NCBI RefSeq assembly: GCF_001949145.1
Contig: NW_019091364.1
Location: forward strand, 4,095,942 to 4,159,941
DNA length: 64,000 nt
Direction: 5' to 3'
Origin: Acanthaster planci
Lineage: Eukaryota; Echinodermata; Asteroidea; Valvatida; Acanthasteridae
Below the pieces are notes generated by a model. It was not told the origin of the DNA, did no database searches, and was given only the letters and a program-made list of their open reading frames with translations. Of the stretch, positions 51,346 to 63,873 are shown piece by piece (position 1 is the first letter of the stretch; each line of letters opens with the position of its first letter). The translations under genes were made by a program, and so were the position numbers.

Positions 51346-54300
51346 CGCGATTCAAAGCTAAATTATCACAAAATGTTTCGGAAATCGAGTGCTTCAGTGG
51401 AGTGTCTGTTTACACAAGTATCCTGCCTCTAAAAGACATGACATCTGAGTGAGCGTTTGACTATTGGCACTGCTCCATTTCAAATTGATATCACAAAAAA
51501 TTCCAAGGGGTCCGTTAAACACCGTTTGATCATTTCCTGAAATCAGCGATATGGACCTGATCAGACAAAAACTGTTATCATCAATGCTTTTTACGTAACT
51601 GTCGTTTAATTGATAGAGTCATGCAGTCAATCTGGAGTATGACCCACTTACACTTGACAAAATGATCTGGCGTGTTTGTAGTCCTGCATTATAAAACAGG
51701 CCAAGAAATCTGGACTTGAGATTTCACACATCGACAAGCAAAAAAAAACCGAGAATACCAACTCACAGCAAGTAAATATTACTACGGCACTCCTGTTGAA
51801 AAGAAAAGTGAATAAAACTTTTCAAATGAAATGCTTTATGAACACCCAGTTCAGAACGTATGCCGATTCAAAGGCAGCCCCTCAGAGAGAAAAGACCGTT
51901 CATTCCATCATTAAGAATGAAATGTGAAGGGAAATTTACCAACTCAAATTGCCCACTCAAGTACTTGAGGAGGGCCTTAATAGACACTGGGTGAAGTCCA
52001 TGACCGGCAAAAACACGCATGGACAAAATAACTGGCCACCGAGGCCTGGGAAACATATAAAGGTTTTCCAGCACAGTCAGGTTGGTGATTTCTTCTATAA
52101 TGATTCCCTCAAGGGTATAGATTGAAGAAAGAAAACTGGACAAAAAACGCCTGCTGGATCTCAGACACGACGGAGTGAAGTCCTGACTGCTCGAGGCAGC
52201 AGGTAAGCTGATTCAGCTCACGACTCCCGGAGTCAAGAGGGTAGAACGGCTGCCGAAGTAGGCTTCGTTGAGAATAAGCATGCAAATAATTGTAAGACAC
52301 AATTCTCGCCAAAGAACGCTGTTCCAAAGTCCTTCCCCTCCCCCTCGATTCACTGCTGCTTATCCTGAAAATGTCTTGTCAAGTTATCCTACTGAAGTCG
52401 GTCAACAAAATCAGACCGATAAAGTCGAGCGTGTAGCTGCATCTCGCAATAGAGGAATATACCAATACTAATGCAAATCTGAGTAGAAACACAAATTAGT
52501 GCTCACTCACCTGTGATCGTCTCATAGAAAATTCAGAAGGGAACATTGATTTTTAAATGAGCATTATAGGCCTATGCGGTGCATCATACTGCAGCGTATA
52601 TGCCTACGGGTCAGGTACGGCGAGGACATGTTCAAACCCGCTTCATCTAACCGACCTAATCGAAACGTTTATATTTTACAGAAATATTTCGCACCAAATG
52701 TTGTATTCTAATCACATCATTTTGAGTATGGGAGGACTTTTTAATTGCCACTCAAAGCATGTGTGTCGCAGAAGAAAGGGCTTCTTGGCAAATGTCCGAT
52801 TACGAGCGCGGGACGATTTGTATACAGAGCTGCGCCAATCGCAAACTGATAACATTCGTCAGCTTTGGTCAAGCCCATGATGGCAGAGCAAACACACTCC
52901 ACTTGAGAAAAACTGTTGACTCTGTCAAAATGGGAAATTGCCAGCTGCCAACAACAGTGGGTGAGTCACGGTTCCGCATGTAACTCGACGGGGACAAGGA
53001 GAAAAGAAAGAAGACATCGCGTCAAAATGAAAAAAAGTATTATTCATCTAGGGCCGATTGTTCATTTAATATATCCGTGGTGGTACTGCATCTAGCACGC
53101 TAGGCCCTAATTAACTGCCATGCAGGGTTCTTCAGAAAAGTACAAACGTCTATAATAATTCTACGATGTCAGGAAAAAGGCCTCTGAGAGTTTAGGAGGG
53201 CCAACATCATCAAGCAGGACCTAACTGCGCAGTATTTTGAACAGAGGTGTCAATCAAAGACACGATGGCCGTTAAACAAGGACATGTAGCCACTCACCCA
53301 CCTTTTAAACTGCCCGACGCATTTCTGATTCCTTTTGCATTTAAGCATAAGAGGTCTAAAAATACGCCTGGCAATGTCATACTCCTAGCCTTTTTGCAGT
53401 CGTATTTTCGCATTGATGCCTGCACGGTCTCTTATGTGAAAAAAATGGTTTTCACGCTATTGAGTGAAAAAGAGGCATGTTGCCAGGCCAATGCGCAGTG
53501 CCGAACTCAGACCTAAACCGGTACACAATATATGAGAATTAGGTAAGCCAATAGACTTACTATGTTTTTGTCATATTTGGTCCTGCCAATGGCGAGTTAT
53601 ATCCACGCTGTAGCTAGTTTTCCTCGAGTCCATTTCTCTACATCAGCAGAGGAATGAAAGTGCTTCAAATTTGAATTTAGCGACAAATCCCACTGGTCAT
53701 ATCTTTCACTTCAGACTTAATGTCCTGTGTAGATGTAATGGGCGCTTCGAATTGAGGCTATTGGTATCGGGTTCACTCCCCCTGCAACTGGGCGTTTGTT
53801 TTTTTTTTTCAAATTCTACATGTACCACAACGCGGGCGACGATCATGTTGTTGTTAAAAAAATTAAAAGTGTCAAGGCCATTTTCAAGTGAAGAGTTGGC
53901 AATGTTTTGACACCGTTGCTGAGGCCGTACGTGTCACTTTTGTAATGCGCTTCGCATGTAACTCGGTAACTATACACACGCGTGAGACTGCCCCTTTCAA
54001 TGGCAGTTTATGACGTGAATTGTCAAAATAAAAATTGAATATCCAGTTCACAGATCATTAGGCATAATAATATCCAGATGTTGCATGCTCTTCAAGACAA
54101 CAAATGTCTTCTACGAATAAAACACAGTGTTGGCCTAAGCACAGCACTTTGCTAAGCAACGGCCCTTCCTTTTAAGAGCAGGTGGCCGGCCACAAGCGCC
54201 AAGAAAACACAGTCAGTAAAATCGTGGAGACCCGTATGACTACTTACGCCATGGAAATCTACGTGGAATTGTAACTAAAGTGTAAATTAGACACTATTGT

Positions 54301-54534
54301 ACTTTGTAGACCAAATTTACTATATAGCAATTACGAATGTTGTTCGAAACCAATTCTCAGAAACGTAGGTTTCTGGTAAAAATACCTCTCTGAGAATCTG
54401 AGAAACGTGGAAAGAAATACGACTGCATTAAAGAAATATCTGCCAAAGTCAAAAGCTGGTTCGAAGCCAAAAGCATATACATAACGATAGGATGCAGTAT
54501 TATAAAAAAAAAAAACATATGAAGTTTCACTTAC
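51346..54534. other. Non-coding or intronic stretch
   Basis: If the signal-peptide exon at 54535-54583 is real, this is its first intron at least in part. No second exon was identified. A minus-strand open block at about 51890-52230 (110 codons without stop, no ATG near its start) has protein-like composition but no domain I recognise. Confidence 0.35.
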
Positions 54535-54583
54535 CGAGCAGAAGAGCAATGGCTAACCATTTGTAGCACGTGCACAGATCCAT
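54535..54583 (-). CDS. Candidate first coding exon: signal peptide of a secreted or membrane protein
   Basis: On the minus strand an ATG in good context (AGGTATGG) opens MDLCTCYKWLAIALLL, a compact signal-peptide-like sequence. After 49 bases it ends in a strong donor (CTCG|GTAAGTG), leaving a phase-1 intron. Phase-1 introns directly after signal peptides are common in secreted animal proteins, and the mucin-like gene at 62 kb has the same layout. No downstream exon was found among lower coordinates, so the product is unknown. The alternative is a chance ATG beside a GTAAGT word. An upstream 5' UTR could lie in the GC-richer sequence at 54590-54900. Confidence 0.4.
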
Positions 54584-56398
54584 ACCTGGATTCGACAGCG
54601 TGTATGACCTTGCTACCACAGCCGCGGGTGTCAGTCGCAAGAACGCAGCGACAGTATTTGGTGTTTGGTTGCCGGCCGGATTGATGTGAGCACGGACCGT
54701 GATGTGAATGACCGCCAACAATCACTGACCGTTTGTGCCTCCTGTCGGTTCGGTTCTGAAGCAACGAAGCTCGCCTGACAACCGGTACACAAACACCGGT
54801 GATGACCCAATTTCGGTCGGGCACCACAATTACATTGATCTCGTGGCTAACTATATCAATCCAATCACTCACGCTCTTGGTTTTTGAGGCTTCAATTTCG
54901 AATGGCCCCAAATAAAAGGAGATTAAGCCTCACGAGCAAAAGGACACATTTTACAAGCTCGGCACAGGAATGCTGTGTCATGTCGATGTTCTGGCAATTG
55001 ACATGGGTTCCAGCATGCACGTGCGTATATGAACGAGGTTTCAGTCACACATCCACCCCCATTGCACTCAGTGGAGTTCCCCTTCAGGGTTCCCGGTACA
55101 ACGTGTTGCGAAGGCTCCACACGAAATGGAAATGGCTCGCTGCGTACACGCCTCCTGTGTAACAACCGAGTCAGTGCCAGCCACGCAGACACACTGAACC
55201 CCTGGCTAATAGAAAAGCCGCAAAAAGGCCAAATGGTGCCAACGACAGCCAATGATCAACGCGCCTTCCGTCCGCCAATTCTCTGACTAAAGTACTCTTC
55301 GTCCATCAAAGTCGACTGGGGATTTGTCCATTTACAATCCCGGGCGGCCAAGCCAGGAGCAAGGGGAAACAAAGACGCAACCGATTGGCTTGAAATCTGT
55401 GGTGTGACTATAATTGAGAATACATGTACTCATGTTTTCCCCGTGTCTCGTGCAAGGCCTAGTGCGCTTTGACAAATGAGCACGTCTTGTTATCCCTACA
55501 ATGTAGTACAACGGTTTCTTCCGGGTTGGTGCGCTCTGGTCACAGGCCGTCACGCAGGCTGGCTGACTTTGTAGATACCGCAGCTTGTAGTAATTTTCCG
55601 GTTCTGATGCAGCAGTGGTACTGTGCATGTGATAAGCAAGCTGTTGGAACAGGCAGAGCACACTGCCTGAGCTCCTAGCAGCAACCACAAAGTGTTGGAC
55701 GTGGTTTGCGTGAAGTGGAAAAGAGACTTGCCATTCACGAGGTACTCGTACAGTATATTCAGCCGGTATACACGTCTATAGTGCAGCAGCATATCACTCA
55801 AAAAATGGTAATAACGCACTCGGGCGTCCCGCGGGTCCTGACCGTCGCTGGGCCGCGTTTCCCCATTGTTACCGACTGCTCATTACTTCGTAGCGTGCCC
55901 GGCGTTCACACTGCCGGCGGGGACCCGCAATTGATTCTAGCAGAATTTCTACCTCCACCACCGTTTCCACTCCATAGCCGGAGTGCAAGTTTAAAAGGGG
56001 ATTTCTCATTCATTATGAATGCAGGAAAATTAAAGATGCATAATTGGTGACCTTGTGGCTCTCTCAGTGCATGAAAAATATTTAAAATGAAATTATTATG
56101 TATATTTCTATCTAACAAATGACTTACCTGGCTTCTAGTAGCGCTGAGTACTGAAATTATCCAGATCCTAGTTTTTACGGGGTAGGCGTGTACAAAGAAA
56201 AGTATCTCCATAGTTTTATCCTTTACAGCTATTTTATTAGTGAAGCTTCTAGGTAAATATCAGCAAATGAGCACAAGGTCAAGTGGATATTCCTCCCCTG
56301 CCTATTCTTAATTTGGGGTAAGAAAACCGAACGGTAGAGAGCAAAATTATCACTCTTGAACAAAATATGAACCATACTGATTGAGTCGCGAGACAGTC

Positions 56399-56509
56399 AT
56401 GAAATTCTTCAACATCGAAAAGTGTTTATTTGCCCTTCTAAGTTGTATCTTTCTAGCAAGCCCCACAGTCAATATGAATTCTGACCAGAGACAGTATAAA
56501 ATAAAATGA
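56399..56509 (+). CDS. Possible short secreted peptide or leading exon
   Basis: An ATG opens a 36-codon frame whose first 22 residues look like a signal peptide: MKFFNIEKC, then LFALLSCIFLA, then SPTV. It ends NMNSDQRQYKIK and a TGA. The frame is below usual ORF size limits. It could be a tiny secreted peptide, the start of a gene spliced at GTATAA within AGACAGTATAAAA, or chance. There is no other support. Confidence 0.18.
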   Translation: MKFFNIEKCLFALLSCIFLASPTVNMNSDQRQYKIK

Positions 56510-59119
56510 TGTTATAATAATGAAAAAAATGCGAAAATTAAGGCAACCTAACGCTTTCCCTCACCCTCTGAAAAAGAAGCCAATGTGTTAACAAAGATAG
56601 CTTTGGTTGATCATTTGTCACTTTTATTACACAGGCCTTCAGAGAAAAGGGATCATATTTGAAATTTGGGGGGGGCCGGATATATGTGTGCTCGCCTGCC
56701 TGTCCTGATCTTTCAGGATGGATAGAACCGGACCATCGCAAGAGGGCGCCCTTCTGTTCTTTCCGTTCGCTCAACATGGGCACACACAAGTTCGAGTGCC
56801 GACAGTATGTCAAGACCAGTGGCTTTGTTTCTGATAACCTTAGTATTGTTCAATTAATTCTGTCTTTTACTTCTTTTTAGCGGATAAATATTATTTTGGC
56901 CTGCATTTTGCCACGAATATCGAGTTTAATTCCAAACTGCGTTTGATTTTGTCGTGACGCGTGGATCACCTGCCGGCTAGCTCCAAGTATCGAATTTTTC
57001 GGAATGGTATTGATTTTCACAAAGTTGCTACTGTGTTCTTTTTGATATTTTGATACCCCACGAGTAATTCACAATATGAGGTGCCAAAATCATTGGATCA
57101 TTAAATACACTTCGATTTGAGCCACTTTTGTCACAACGTGCTGCATTTGGCAATAAATTGGACAAGGTGCCTCGTTGGAGGGTTTCGGAACCGATTATAG
57201 AGACATTTCTATACATCACGAATGTAAAACCTATGTAGATGGCAGTTACATTTAGACCTGCATGGGCCGGGAATTCGAATAACCATTTTTTTTAAAGGAA
57301 ATTGGAAGAAGGAGAAAAAAGAAAAAAACCTTGTCACGGTCAAGACTTGAAAATTAAAAACAAAATTCTTCTAAATGGTCATAATCTTGAAATTACAGTG
57401 AAACACGCAAGGCCACAATCTTCATGAGTGTCACCAGGCGGCGCTATTTCTCTCCAATTTGGCTCTGTTTTCTATGGGCGCCTTCAGTGGACTGGAACCG
57501 AATAGGTTCTGTTTGTGACACTTGTCTAGCGCCCCCGTAGCCTTCTCCCTGTATAATTAACGTTGGTGGATGGGTATAGGTCTCTGCGTGCCCAAATTCA
57601 ACGTACAAAATTTCACCAGAAGCGTCGGAGCGTGTTTCGCATGTTGGAAAGGCGGACTTCATGCGGGCATAGTGTAAAGCTTCCAGAACAAGGACGAAAT
57701 TCCAGCGGCATTGCCGGTGGCGTGACTGGGGTGAAATTTTTGGATGAGGAGAGGCAACCGGAGTGCACGTCTTTTTTTTTAATTCAAGGGGGCGCTGACA
57801 GCAAATGAAACGCAACTTGTACTTAAGACACGTTCACTTTGCAATACAATTTCACACAGGGGGGGAGACCATGGGACGGACAAAGACATCTGTAGGCGAA
57901 GGGACGTGCCCCCCCCCCTTCCATGCCAATGGACGCTGGAGTGACGCAGGATTGTAATCATCAGTGCAGAAATAGTCTGCAGTGCCACCAATTCGGGCCA
58001 TATAAACAGTCCAAATTTCAAGCACCCGATATTGTGTGGGAAATTACTCAAGAATAGCTTTCAGCAAACACAGAATCACTTGATTGACAAACGGAATCAG
58101 CGTTATGCTGTGCGTTTACGGTGGCCTTACAGCTTCTGCCATCACCCAATCAACAAACACACTCAATGACTGAGTACCAAAATAAACGTTAAAGTTGTTA
58201 CAAGAATCACAGCTGCTTGCTTCAGTGGCTTCCATTCCATGCCTACAAACTACCGTGAGTTTCCATTGGTATCCTACACGGTGGCTTTGCAATCACGCTG
58301 TAGCTCTGTTTCGGCAGTGGGACTTAAAGGTATTCTTTAAATTTGAAGTACCTTATAAGCAGTTTGCGAGGTGCAGCACGGTACAACTTTTTCAACTGCC
58401 GAAATGAAATTACCCATCAGCAACTAGTACAAGCGTCGGAGCAGTGACAAAATGTGCTGTTACAAGTTCAAACAATTAACCAGGATGTGAAAGAATTTTA
58501 AGCTGGATGCAAGACATATAGTTGATACGAATCGTCATTCGTCATAAATGGCGAACATTAATCTGCCGAGTCCTGGAAGATCAAAAACGAAACATCAGTC
58601 ATATTTGGATCTAGAGAACTTCAAAGGCTTACTTCATTTTGTAACAGGCAATCTGCTGATTAGGGGATATGCAAAATAGTCACTTTTACAGCCAACTTGT
58701 GAATAGTACAGTACAATACAGTTACTTTGTTTGTTTGATCAAATGGTTGCTTAGGCATGAGCAAATTTGCTTAGATACCCTGTGATCGGATCCGGGTATA
58801 GATAACCTATAAATTTGCTCTATTATGGGACTTGGTTTTAACGAAAGGCGGCTCTCCACAGAAAATGTACTGGCAATTTTTCATATGGACCTGTTAAAGA
58901 CGGTGTTAAACTAAAAAACACCTCTGTATTATACAGCACGACATACTGTCGTTGATGAGTGAAAAGGTAGGAAAAATTTGGCCATCCAAACAGACCTTTG
59001 GAATAAAAAAAGCTGTTGGTAGATTATGATCGAAGTGAGGGTCGTTTGTATCCTAGAGGTTGCTGCATTGGCGAAGTCAAGAGGGAAGGGCCACCTACTC
59101 CACCACCCACGAACTCATA

Positions 59120-59235
59120 CCCACTTTGCCCCTCCCCGCTTCTGGGAAGAGCCTGGCTACACAGCTAAGGGGACAAGAGGGCAACTCCCCCCTCCTGCTG
59201 TGTGGGAACTCCCCCTCCCCTCTGAGAAGAGCCTA
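59120..59235 (-). repeat. GTAGCCAGGCTCTTC repeat edge, copy 2 with internal duplication
   Basis: On the plus strand, CTTCTGGGAAGAGCCTGGC and CTCTGAGAAGAGCCT are two related units, each preceded by CCCCTCCCC. The complement starts TGTAGCCAGGCTCTTCCC, matching the GTGGCGTAG-type repeat edge at 46279. Confidence 0.4.
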
Positions 59236-60317
59236 ATATTTAAACTTGGGACCATTTAATAGATGGGGGGTGTTGGATGCAACGACGGTCAAGCCCGCGC
59301 CGTACAAAAGAGGCACAGTAGATTGCTTTGTTTTGCTTTTTATTAGACGGAGTGAACTTTTCTTCATTTGATTTATTCCCCGAAATGCAAAAACAAAAAA
59401 AAAATCCAAAGAAGTCCACAAGGGACCGCCTTACCTCTTAAAAACCAAAAGGTTAGGTAAAAAAATCACATATTTCTCTCGACAATTCGCCCACTTACCG
59501 ACTCTCATTCTTTCTTAGTGCATTTTGTACTTGAAGCTTGAATTGTAATGTCAACCACTGCAAAGTTCATTAATCTCTGATCAGCAGTTTACGGTTTGAA
59601 AGCTACCATGGCATCCATATCGCCAGAACTGGAAGTGGGTCCAATAGGTGCGCGACAACAATCACATACAGTCACAAACACACACTGTCGTCCTGGCGAT
59701 GTCATGTTTATACCATTGAGTCCTTGGTTACAATGAAACAACACCGATTCCCAGCCAGCGGTGCTGAAGATAGTATTTTGATGATCACGGCTTATCAGTT
59801 TACACAAACCGACTGAAGAATGTTAGTGGGTCGGGACGAGTCCTCCCTTTACGATTTGTGTGTGTATGTAGTTAGGCAATGTGACAACCGTGGACGGCAC
59901 AGGTCACGCATCACTTTAGGGGGTTGTGGCTAGCTCTCAAGCCTACAAACAAATACGGTTTGTGATCATTGCACTGCCTCGTCTGATCTATATACTGTAC
60001 TTATTTTTTTAAAAAGGAATTGGCCTGACTGTAGACAACTTAAAGCTCACATCCTCTCACATCAGTGCAAAGTTTCAACTCATCTCGGAAGAGAGTAGTT
60101 CATAGTGACAGTCATTGGAATTTTAGGGCAACCTCTGTACATGAGCTATTATACAATTGCGCGGCCTTTGAAACATTTAACGTTTTAAGCAAATCAAAGA
60201 TGTAAATGACTGAAAGCCACTGCACCTTGATATATCAATAAATAAAGAATCCACAATGAGTTACAGGTAGAGCATGACAAACTATTTAATCATTAAAGGA
60301 CTAGCAACAGAAACTGT

Positions 60318-60380
60318 CATTAACCCTAACAGTCCTCAGTCCTCCAACAGGTGAAGGATTGAGGAGTGTTAGGGTTAATG
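60318..60380. repeat. Long hairpin, 26-bp arms
   Basis: CATTAACCCTAACAGTCCTC with AGTCCT at 60318-60343 is inverted at 60355-60380 (AGGATTGAGGAGTGTTAGGG then TTAATG) with two mismatches and an 11-base loop. It is a foldback remnant or a structured RNA. The arm contains a single TTAACCCTAAC, which is telomere-like by chance or origin. Confidence 0.8.
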
Positions 60381-62025
60381 TACATTTTTACCCCATGTCA
60401 CGTCTTTGCAGTTTGCTGAAGTACATGTTTAATGCCAAAATGAGGAAAATATGTTATGCCTTCCGTTGAACGGCAAATGTGCAGAAACATGGACGGGGGA
60501 AGAATGAAGTTTACTGTCTGACTGGAATGAAACTTTGCGTGTGTATAAAATATTGGAGCGCCTAAATTCATGCCGAGTTTCATAGAGATTTGGCACTGCG
60601 AGAAGAGACCGGGCGGTATTCAGTTTAAAGCCCTTCTCTTCTCAAGATGTGCGCCCATCACCGGGATCACCATGGTGGGATTTGGTCAGAATTTGGACAA
60701 CAATAAATGTTTTCCACAAATTGCACTTTTCTTTCCATTTTTGCTGATAGTCCATCCAGTTAGCCTTCCGATCTTTGCTCTGATTTGCAGCGAGAAACGG
60801 GTAGGAAACGGGAATTATTGTCAACTACACTGTAGCCTTGATACGGCAGTCACATTTTAAACATACAATTGTGGTTCAACGGGCAAAGGCGTGATAAGAC
60901 CCGAATGACGTCGACGACACCTCGTGCACTGTCTACAAATGTAACATCATTCCGATAGCCCTATTTTATCCTGTCTGTAACGTTGCTTAAACAAGCTGGG
61001 GAAAAAAGTAATTATCTCAAGACCTATTCACCAACTTAACCCCAGGTTTAAACTTCTGTATCAAACAGCAAAGTTGTAAAGGAAGGCACGCTTTAATGTC
61101 AATAACAATAGGAAAAAAAGATGTAGGCCTACTTGTTTTAATATTTTCCCAATTCAAAGGGGTTACTTACTTAAAGGTAGTTGAAATTGTCAGTTCAAGA
61201 CGCTTATTACGAATGCTGTTTTTCTTTCTTTCTCCGTCTATTCTGTAGTAAACGTCAGCATAGATTGAAAAAAATTAATAAGTACAATGAGAGATATACG
61301 GCAATAAACCTGTCTGCAACCTGTGATCATGACATCTATATTCGGAAAAAACACCCTATTTTGTGGGGTGGAGCTCGGGTGGGTGTCGCGATTTTCGTGA
61401 AAATACAAGTATGATATGGCTTGTCATTGTACGGAGTGTTACTGAGAAGTATTTTGCGTGACATGGCTGGATGATATAACTAGGCATTTTCAGTGTCAAA
61501 GGTTCTATAGTATATTAAAGTGCTGTTGCTTTTTTTAGTAACTGGAGTATTCTGTCCTGATATATTTCCAAGCAAATAACAACACTCAGACAGACTCCTC
61601 AGTATGTTTCAGTGATCAAAGGAATTTGAGAGATCCCTACGAAGATGCTCTTCAAATGTCTCTTTCGAATAATGGTAAGGTATTCTCCTCGGAAAGGTTT
61701 ATTGTTAGTTTCAAGATGGAGGCTGTTCAGGCCATAGGGCAGTGTTGATAACATTCGTGGACTTTGACGCTCCGACATACCAGACACCCTCGTTTACTTG
61801 TCAACTCAGTCACCGCCCCTGAAAATGTTAAATATTAGCTGATAAGCAAGAACCTATAGTTAGCTCAAACACTGTAGTCGCAGGTGGTCTCTCTAGCGAA
61901 AATCGATTTATGCACCGCAGATAAAACGTAGTTATTGAAGATATCATACCCTGACTGTCTTGCTTTTCGATCATTTAAATATTCAACTATTGAATCAACC
62001 AACGATTAAAAAGACGAAAGAAAGA
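60381..62025. other. Upstream region of the mucin-like gene
   Basis: No coding exon supported. It should contain the promoter and 5' UTR of the plus-strand gene starting at 62026, but no convincing TATA box or initiator could be singled out. Confidence 0.35.
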
Positions 62026-62089
62026 ATGGCTTTTTTCTGGTTTTTCCGTCTCACCTTTCTGCTGTGGCTGAGTGCGTTGGTGAACCACA
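62026..62089 (+). CDS. Mucin-like secreted protein, exon 1 (signal peptide)
   Basis: The ATG at 62026 (context AAGAATGG) opens 21 residues forming a strong signal peptide: MAFFWFF, then RLTFLLWLSALVNH. The exon ends at a good donor (CCACA|GTAAGTATT, GT at 62090-62091) leaving one base, phase 1. Joined to the acceptor at 63873/63874 the split codon becomes AGC (Ser), and the frame enters the 12-residue repeat without a stop. This frame agreement across the intron is the main support. The codons just upstream in frame (61960-62025) are also open, but they are polar and would spoil the signal peptide, so the 62026 start is preferred. Confidence 0.72.
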
Positions 62090-63873
62090 GTAAGTATTGC
62101 TGCGAAGCACTTGTAAAAACTAAAGTGAACAATAATTTTTAAAAGAGTGCTCATGGAACTTTCGGTGTTCGTCCTTCATCAGGGTGGTGGTACGTTGCTA
62201 TGTGAAAACTTGATGAATTCCAAAATGACACCGAGTGGTAACAAGGTGGATAACTAACTAAACGCTGCTCTCCCTCCCTCATTACTTCATCATACGCGTC
62301 GTCATAAACGGAGCTGGGTGTGTGTTGAGAAGCTGTCCAAATGCGGTTTCGAAGTTCTTTTCCTTCACGCTGTGGAAGTACCCGGCGGTATTCCACGGAT
62401 CGGTTAGCCCATCTTTGTTTAGTCTCACCGACGCAGAGCTGCTTGCATTGTTGCCAAGTATATGTAAAAACTCTGTGTGAAATTCCCCTTTAATGCCGAC
62501 AACAGAGAACGGGAGGCAGTAGGGACGGTGACAGGGTTCTATTTTGCCGTAGGTGGATCTGGGAGTGCAGGTGTTGCGGCTGGTTAGCTGAACTCTATGA
62601 TTTGTCACAACGACTTTCATTCGGGCAGTGTCCTTATATGTCCTAGAGTACACATATATTTGTAGTGTCTTGTGATGCTTCAGTAAGACACCTTGCGCGG
62701 TATGTCAAGATAGGGCTCAAGCGCCAACTACCCCCCTTGTCTTTACATACGACCCGCGCTCACAACGGAAAATGTCGAGATTAATTGCGGAAAGAGCGAG
62801 AGGAGTGTATATGTTCCACCGTGGAACACTGTTTCCATTGACATCGATGTACAATTCACCGGGTTCCCTCATAGCGAGTCATGGCCACCCTGCTGAAGGA
62901 CAAACGTCCGGAAAATCGGTAACAACGGTGAACACTTTTCAAGTTTATTGTTTACTTCAGTAAATGTACACCCTGGCAAAATGTGAATACCAAATGCTAC
63001 CAACGTTACCAAATGTTAACAACGTTTGTCAGTCTTATAATATATATACCTTTGAAACATCCCAGTTGAACTCAATTGACTCAGAAATGCTCAATTAGCA
63101 TTGTACTTAACCTATTAAGTAAGATCCACTGTTCTCTGTTCTTTAGCTCTCGCGTGTATATCCTCAGGAGTTTTATTGAATTTCAAAATTTGTGTATAGA
63201 TTACCCCACAGTTGTTAAATTTCTGAAACTGTATTGAAATCAAGCGAAGTCGATTAGAAATTGAAATCATGGCCTTTAATTGTATACTTTTTGGCAGTTG
63301 TAAATATGCAGAAAACAATTGACGCCACACTGTTCTTAATTTTTCATCCATTTTCAAATAAGTATGAAAATGTGTTGAATATGTCACTTATATAACTTTC
63401 TTGGGTTTCACGGATAGCGCAGTTCTACCAAGTTGTGATGAGCTACTTTTTAGCGTTAAACAGGCTTTTATTCAAATCTAACTAAACCAAACCAAAGCAA
63501 ATCAAAACAAGCAATGCAAAACAAACCAATCAAAACAAAACTATTACACACATACAGAATCAAAACGCTTTGCCTTATGTCCTCAACAATAGGCCTTTCT
63601 AGATCAAAGGCCTGATGATAACATTTTCATATTTAAATCTTTCTGTAGATTCTTCATGTTTTGATTGCGTTGAAGGTAGGTGTGTGTGGCGGGGGAATCC
63701 CATGAGGCGGCAACCCCCCCCCCCCCAAAAAATTCAATATTTCCCAGTGGGTGTGGAAAGAGAAGGAAGCAAGAGTTCTTCTTTTGGCTAAGCCACTGAT
63801 TTTCATGACAAAGGGCTGTGGTTAAATTTTTTTATCCATTTCCATATGACTTTATCTTCAACTTCACCAACAG
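62090..63873 (+). other. Phase-1 intron of the mucin-like gene
   Basis: A 1784-bp GT-AG intron. It carries a CAAA/CCAAA simple repeat (63482-63541), a C14 run (63714-63727) and, on the minus strand, a 123-residue open frame (62282-62653) of unknown origin. The last 30 bases look like a diverged unit of the downstream repeat with an A-to-G change creating the CAG acceptor. Confidence 0.65.
63482..63541 (+). repeat. (CCAAA/CAAAA)n simple repeat
   Basis: Degenerate 5-bp units; complementary in type to the TTTGG array at 17744. Confidence 0.85.

Larger units (their letters stand above)
54584..60317. other. Non-coding stretch
   Basis: No gene firmly supported. Minus-strand frames at 54923-55252 and 54531-54911 are cysteine-containing but have no recognisable domain. 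A short signal-peptide-like ORF lies at 56399, a tRNA-like B box near 57270, C10 at 57910, and a GTGGCGTAG-type repeat at 59120-59235. Confidence 0.35.

Noticed and set aside
51868-52327. Overlapping minus-strand frames with protein-like composition
   Set aside because: No recognised domain, no start, and no matching acceptor or donor. It adjoins, but is not similar to, the LINE fragment.
54531-55252. Two minus-strand cysteine-containing frames resembling a secreted domain
   Set aside because: Cysteine spacing fits no known module, and no credible splice sites join them. Only the short signal-peptide frame at 54535-54583 was kept.
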